In this document: positions 58,701-64,000 of the stretch, piece after piece
How the letters are laid out: every line of letters starts with the position of its first letter
How positions within the stretch are numbered: the first letter of the stretch is position 1
Assembly: GCA_037042915.1 (NCBI GenBank)
Contig: CM073193.1
Coordinates: 9,300,001 to 9,364,000, forward strand
Reading direction: 5' to 3'
DNA length: 64,000 nucleotides
DNA from: Auricularia sp. M13
Lineage: Eukaryota; Basidiomycota; Agaricomycetes; Auriculariales; Auriculariaceae
The notes under the pieces: model-generated
What the model saw: only the letters and a program-made list of their open reading frames with translations
Told to the model about the DNA's origin: nothing
Databases searched by the model: none
Position numbers and translations under genes: made by a program

Positions 58701-60497
58701 CATGCGCCGCAAATAATCGAAGTTGGCGTGGCCCTGGATTTCGTGCAGCTCATGTAATGTACACGTGAACATCGCCGTAGCTGGCTGGGCGACAAGGTTG
58801 GCGCGGTGTAGTTCGCCGACACGGTAGCCGGTCATAATCTTCTCGCCGGAGCGTTTGTCGATGACGTGCGTACCGTGTTCTCCGAATATGACGAGTCGTC
58901 CTCCAAGCGTCAGTCGTGAGACGGAGATGAGGTTTGCCGGCGCACTGGGGATGTGCGCGACATTAGTCAGTCGAATATGGCGCGTGCGCTGTTCTCCCGT
59001 GAGGCCGACGCCCGTCGCCACGACCACGACTGTTCCAACTCCAAGTTTCGGGATACGTTGAGAGCCAACGCCTCGCACAAAAGCGCCTGGCGTTTCGGTA
59101 TACGTCTCGAAGATTGCGCGGTTGTTGGCGACGTTGATGTTCGCGCCACTGTCATAGAAGAACGCATCAGGAACGACTGCCATGGCTGTGGCGTGGCTGT
59201 GCGCCGGCGCTGCGGGATCCTCAGGTTCATCGACCGATTCGGCGGGGACGTCGATCAGGTGATTCTCCGTGTTCGCGACGAGCACGCGATAAGCGCCAGT
59301 GGGTACGAAGGGAACGGCGAGCGGGTTGAGCGGCTGCTGCGGCATCTCGCTCGGCGAATTGTCGCCCAGGGCGACCTCGGGAATAAGATCTGGCATAGCG
59401 TCATGCGTACCGTTCAGCATCCACACGTGGCCGAAGTTGACGGCCGAGATGTCTTCAATGGCCGCGTTGACCTGCGCCTGAAGCTCAGGAGGAACATCGT
59501 CAACGATGTCAATGCTCGTGCTCGCAGCGTTGGCATCGTCGTGCGATTCATCGGAGTAGTACACGCGTCCGTTGTACCTGATCGCGCGAGCTGGTTGTCC
59601 TCCTCGAAACGGACGTCCGCCTTGTGCGCGTGGATACGAGCCTCCTCGATTCGGCGGACCAGCGTGGCTGTGTTGACGCCACGCAGCAGCGTCAGCTCGC
59701 TGGCTCGCAGGTGTGCATGGTTCGAGGCAGTCACGCGAGAAGTGCCCGACCTTGCCGCAATTGTAGCAGGCCTGTACCGCGCGCCAGACGTACTCGTCCG
59801 GTAGAGCTCCTGCGGGATGCACGACATGCAGATGCGGCGGTGCGGCGGGCTGATGTGCAAGAAGCGCGTTCTCAAGTGGTGCTGATGGCACCTTGGAGCG
59901 GCGCGATCGGAACTCTTCATTGATGCGCCTGACCAACGAGTTGGGCGTGACGTCTGCGGGGCGGTACCTCCTGACTTTGGTTGCGACAGTGAAGGTGTAC
60001 GAGCCCGCAGTCTGGGTTGGCGTAGGTTGTGTGGGCGGCGTAGTTGACTGCGGCGAAGCGGCCAGTCCACCAGCAGAAGGAGTAACTGTGGTGGCTGCGC
60101 CAGTGATGCCGGGGACTGTGATCGTATGCGTCACGTCTTCGATCGCATCGTACGCGGTCTGCAGGAACTGCTCGGGCTTGAATGTCGACGCGAAAGGGAG
60201 GTACGAATCGGGGAGCGAGAGCAACAGTGTCTTGCAGAACTGTTCGTCGGGATTGGGAATAGGGGCACCGACATCCGCGAGCTGCGAACGTAGGTTCAGC
60301 GCGGTCGCGCAGTGCGTGGGAAGATCGGTAGTTTCGTCGGCCCGCATGTCCGCAAGACGCTGAAGCAGCGTAACTTGGGCAATGATGCCGGATGGGAGGT
60401 ACGAATCCTCGAGCGCGCGCATCATCGTGAAAGCACTGAGGGTATGGTGCACAATTGCTTTGTTTATCGGGCCCATGCGGAGGCGCATGATGCGCAT
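55741..60497 (-). mobile_element. Ty1/copia retrotransposon, 5'-truncated and frameshifted
   Basis: Domains run right to left. The Gag C-terminal half (from about 60497) has the zinc knuckle CYNCGKVGHFSRDC at about 59770-59730; the protease active site FFYDSGAN is at about 59155. The integrase zinc-binding HH-CC region ends HVCPACIRAKH near 58640 and the core follows. Reverse transcriptase starts near 57200 (CKWVFKIKRNDRGEIVKYKA, YLNGTLTEEIYMEQPPGLQD, VHVDDM near 56710). RNase H is near 56200-55800 (DADWAQDTVDRKS and KHIDIAHHFIRDH). The order protease-integrase-RT-RNase H defines copia. The first 70 or so Gag residues and the 5' LTR are missing. The frame breaks inside RT at about 56750 because of an 8-bp duplication, so this copy is non-autonomous. 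Confidence 0.92.
56747..56762. repeat. 8-bp tandem duplication that breaks copia RT
   Basis: TAAACGCA occurs twice in tandem (56747-56754, 56755-56762). The copia reading frame is open on both sides but in different frames, and the shift coincides with this duplication. Confidence 0.75.
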
Positions 60498-61264
60498 GCC
60501 AGCGTAGGGTGCTGTTGAAAACTGTTTGTTAATAACAATGTTATTAACAAAGTGTTATTAACACGTTAATAACAGGGGTCCCCAGGACGGCCTTGTTAAA
60601 AACAAATTTGAACATATCAATTGCTGAGGCCCTGGCACTTTGCAGTGACATGAATCTAATTTTGTATGAGCCTGAGTGCCTCAACATGAACTCAAGCTCG
60701 TGTTTTGTAATTTCAGAAGGTATGCAGACCTAGGCCAACGCTCTCAGCTGTGAGTGTATGATGACTAAGCGCTGCTCTGAGGCTTGGCCAAGGCTCCAAA
60801 ACCATCAACATGAGGTGTGGACACCACAACAGCTTGTGGCATCTCCTTCGTGCAGTAATAGTTGACAAGAACATTTACAAAGGGTCATAATTGGGTCATT
60901 ACCAAGGGTCCCTCGGAAAAAAAAATCCGGACACTAGGCCAAAAATTCCCATAAGAGCCATGAGCGGACCCCCTCCCCCCCTCCGGTCACGTGACGTCTA
61001 AAGCAAGCACTAAACGATTCATACAATGCTATTAAAGCATATATTACATGAGTAAGTGGTGTATTTAAGGACGAACAACCCGACTGGCATTGGAAATCTG
61101 GTCACCGACGTGCCCGAGCACGCTTTGGAGCGCCGTTGCCGCTGCTTTCGCAGGATGGACAGATGAAAGGAACGGCAAGCTCTCTGCTACCCTTCAACTT
61201 CAACGCACAAGCTTTGTGAAACTAGGGAATTGTCAGCCTGTTTACCGCACAGCGAGCACACTGC
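60498..61264. other. junction between truncated copia and the next transposon
   Basis: No gene. Contains the GTTAWTAAC cluster (60528-60573), an A tract near 60918 and a C-rich tract near 60970-60985. The copia homology stops close to 60500, so the boundary of a younger insertion probably lies near here. Confidence 0.5.
60528..60573. repeat. cluster of four GTTAWTAAC motifs
   Basis: GTTAATAAC at 60528 and 60565, and its reverse complement GTTATTAAC at 60540 and 60554: four copies in 46 bp in the order +, -, -, +. This looks like a subterminal or binding-site array at the end of a DNA transposon. Confidence 0.75.
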
Positions 61265-64000
61265 TCACCCAATGGGTCTCGCAACCCTTGCCAACACACT
61301 CAACGAAGCCATCGGGCACTTCACCGGCATGTATTGTGGCTTCTTCTCCACAAACGCAGACCTCCTCGATGACGGCTCGACCGCGCTTCCTCTTGGTCGC
61401 CCAGTTGCAGGTTGCGGCGCTGGGATTACCACTTGGTCAACGGGCTCGCTGCGGTCCTCAGGGTGCTCAACGTGCGGTGTCCGCACAGCCGTGTCACGTT
61501 CCGCGTCCGATGCAGGTGGCAAATCGTCCTCCTGTGCTATCGTGGGCACCATTTCGGAGCGCAAGAGGGCCGCTGAAGATGTAGCTGTTGCCAGATGACT
61601 GGGAGCATGTGCTGCAGCACGAAGCGCAGCTGCAGATCCGGAGTCTGTGCTGGCGTGTGGCTGCGGTTCCGGTGTGTCGATTGACGCGCCCTGTTGATCC
61701 TCGTCATCGGAGTCGAGCTCAGAGGTACTGTAACTAGATTAAGTGCTGAATCAAAATGACGACACACCACTCACTGCAAAGCCATGAGAGTAGAATGCGC
61801 GGCCGATATGGCCAGCTTTGGCTCTGTTGCGGGTTTCTTGGTTTTGCGCGAATTGTGTATGCGCGTCCACAGGTTGCAAAGGCCGTCCTTCTCGTCTCTA
61901 GAGAGCTTCCAAAGGTCCTTGTACATCTGAGGGTCAGCTAAAGGGTGGTCCGACTGGATATGAAGCTTGAGATTGTATTTCCAGACTGCGGGTGCGTCAT
62001 CGGGGCACAGTGGACACCAAATCGGAACGTTTGAGCTCGGAGAGGACTTCTTGGATTGAACCGCAGAACCGTAGGAAAACTGGGTCGGGAGTCGAGGACA
62101 GGAACAGCGCTCGAGATTGAGCTGTTGGTTCGTAACATTGTCGCCTTTCTTACAAAGAAAGAAGCGACATTTCCCATCTGAATTGAAGCAGAATCCGCAG
62201 TACTGGACAGTCTGCCGGACTGCGCTGTCAAAAAGTATGTGGGCGGCGATGTGATTTACGAGGCCGGGAACAGAATCAATCTTGACCTTTGAGCTGCAGC
62301 GGTCGCACGCAAGCTTGTCAACGCCTACGCTCCAATCGTCTGGCTTCTGCGCCGCAAAGCAGTACTTGTCTAGACAATTTGTCAGTGCAGGGGAGTTTTG
62401 AGTGGGTGAAAGGCGCACCGTTGAGCCGATAGGGAAAATATGCCACCTTCTTCACAGACGGCAACGAAAACTTGCTGTCTCGCTCCACCTTCTCAAGCAA
62501 AAGAAGTGTCAGTGCCGCGAGGTCCTCCTTTTTGAAGTGCATCGACGGTGCACTTCCATCGGCCGATATCACAGTTACAGGCTTCACGGGCTGGATTAAC
62601 GGTGCAATGGTTGAAAGGAGGGTGTCTGTCGAGGCGAATCGAACCGTGTCGGCTGTGCAGGACCAATCAAGACCTTCGTGATCGTCATCATCTCGAGGAA
62701 CAAGACGCAGCACTTGGAAACCAATGTGATTTAGGGGATCGTCCAGCATTGCACCGTGCAGGGCTTGGGCAGGCTTCGAATGAATGGAAATCGACGCAAT
62801 CTGAATGATAGCTGTGAACGCGACGTTGCAACACCGCAGCATAGTGGCGGCAATATCGTTGATCAAGAGCCGCGAGCCGTCTTCTCCATCGTCCACACTG
62901 GTCAAGGGTGTGAGGTTGTCCAAATTCGCATGATAACGCTTGCCACCCATCACGCGTTGCAAACGATCTGTAGAGTCCGGTCCAAGTGGGTCCAGAGGAT
63001 CGAGTATGCATCGAAGCACCGTCGCCTTGTAAATCTTGCTTGTTGGATCCCCAGATGTTGCAAATACCCAGGGCTCAGACGCAGCTGTCGGGCCCTTGTC
63101 CGCACGACATTGCTCCGCAAGTTCTGCTGCCGCATAATCGTCCAGCTCAAGGTCATCAGGGTTGGTGGATTGTGTACTGGTCGTCGCGGTCGGCGTCACA
63201 ACCTGATATATAGTGAGCCCGAGCACATTCATAGAAAGTATATATGGTACTCTACCTCTGGCATGTCCTCGTTCTCTTCCCCATCGAGAAGCTCGCCATT
63301 GAAGCAATATGATCCGATTGGTCGCAAAATGTCGATGTTTCCCTTGGCCTCCATCTGCTCGAACGGAACATCTGCACCATATGCGGCGAGTCTTTCTGCT
63401 GCTACACGACGACCTTCCTTCCATGACGTGGGTATAGAGACATGGCTCACTTTGAGGTCCCCCGTCCACGAGCGCGGACTGATATGGTCGACTCCTTTGT
63501 CCAGTAGGGCGCCCTGCTCTTCCAGTGGCTTGAGCTGTAGACGCCGCTTCGTGCGATCCCACTCTGGATGATCACCAAATATGATCGAAATCTCTGCAGC
63601 GGCCGCGAGTCGTGAGGACGCCTGTAGCATGTCGACATTGGAATCGTTTCCGACGCTGCAGCGCATGTTCCCAAAATCGTCTTCAAGTCGGTCAGAGCCT
63701 TCAAGACACAAGAAATATTCGCCCTCGGGGTTGTCGATCTGCGTTTTAGCAACGGTGAATATTGCATTTTTAACCATACGAGCGCAGTCCGCGTAGAGCT
63801 GAATGGGAACGAATGCGCCACGACCCTCGGCGTACAGTGCAAGCATCAGGTGCATAGCTGTGGAAAGCATCTCGATTTGCTCGCTCACGCTCATCGACAG
63901 AGTGACAAACGGCTTCAAGAAGCAGCCAAACATGAATCCCAACAGATTCAGAGCTTGCCGCGTCCTGATCCACTGGAACGAGTCCTCTGGGGATGGTTCC
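61265..64000 (-). CDS. large transposon-type zinc-finger protein (P-element/THAP9-like motif), 5' end outside window
   Basis: Four exons (beyond 64000-63256, 63202-62419, 62369-61775, 61727-61265) join in phase across 53-, 49- and 47-nt introns to at least 861 residues; the start lies right of the window. The N-terminal visible part has DSFQWIRTRQALNLLGFMFG and CARMVKNAIFTVAKTQIDNP. GSDRLEDDFGNMR follows, resembling the (T/S)xDxLExxFGxxR stretch of P-element/THAP9 transposases, and then GNDSNVDMLQ. The third exon has two C2H2-like fingers (CDRCSSKVK...HIAAH and CPLCPDDAP...HIQSDH) and a Cys-rich block (CGFCFNSDGKCRFFLCKK). The C-terminus is acidic and disordered (SELDSDDEDQQ). Similar large proteins recur in Agaricomycete genomes. 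Transposase function is inferred. Confidence 0.75.

Noticed and set aside
55741-60497. Ty3/gypsy assignment of the retrotransposon
   Set aside because: The integrase precedes the reverse transcriptase in the polyprotein, which is the copia order.

Overview
The window is nuclear DNA of a filamentous basidiomycete, most likely an Agaricomycete. The evidence is a dense set of short introns (mostly 45-65 nt, GT..AG, one GC..AG) and families typical of mushroom-forming fungi: a class II heme peroxidase, an M35 metalloendopeptidase, DUF6533 and DUF6593 proteins, a fungal 7TM protein, several F-box proteins and a Ty1/copia element. Base composition is fairly GC-rich in genes and lower between them. 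The species cannot be named from the sequence.

Layout. 1-594 is the 3' end of an alpha/beta hydrolase. 1838-3584 is a DUF6533 membrane protein. 4010-7067 is a block of non-autonomous DNA elements: two related TIR elements and a fold-back element. 7297-8598 is a patatin-like phospholipase (-). 9682-10034 (-) and 10068-12675 (+) are a tight divergent pair: a small unknown protein and an 800-residue DH-PH-FYVE RhoGEF. 14196-15825 is an 11-exon class II peroxidase. 17035-18025 is a PalI/Rim9-type membrane protein. 19115-21185 is a monocarboxylate-type MFS transporter. 21601-22427 is Sec62, convergent with an M35 protease (22761-23828, -), which is divergent from an unknown membrane-anchored protein (24115-24759). 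A MITE-like element lies at 25685-26221. 28279-29640 holds a DUF6593 gene and a decayed second copy. 29896-31110 is a coiled-coil protein. 31650-31900 is a scrambled MFS relic. 32063-32146 is an intron-containing tRNA-His. Then come isoprenylcysteine methyltransferase (-), an NDUFA4/MLRQ-type subunit (-), an NAD-dependent epimerase (-), a 7TM protein (-), F-box protein 1 (+), a large coiled-coil protein (+), a fucosyltransferase-like type II membrane protein (+), F-box protein 2 (-) and F-box protein 3 (-). From 55.5 kb to the right edge the DNA is transposon-derived: a 5'-truncated, frameshifted copia element, then a large multi-exon zinc-finger protein with a P-element/THAP9-like motif, cut by the window edge.

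Most genes are unrelated housekeeping or secretory genes, not one pathway. Loose themes are secretion and lignocellulose or protein breakdown (peroxidase, M35 protease, Sec62) and signalling or membrane biology (RhoGEF, ICMT, PalI, 7TM, DUF6533). I did not find a clear new multi-gene system. The most unusual material is the transposon-type protein at the right end with its GTTAWTAAC cluster, and the fold-back element whose terminal hairpins differ in sequence but stay self-complementary. Exon boundaries were placed by hand from splice sites, reading phase and family resemblance. Where the phases close exactly I give exon coordinates, and elsewhere I say the structure is approximate.
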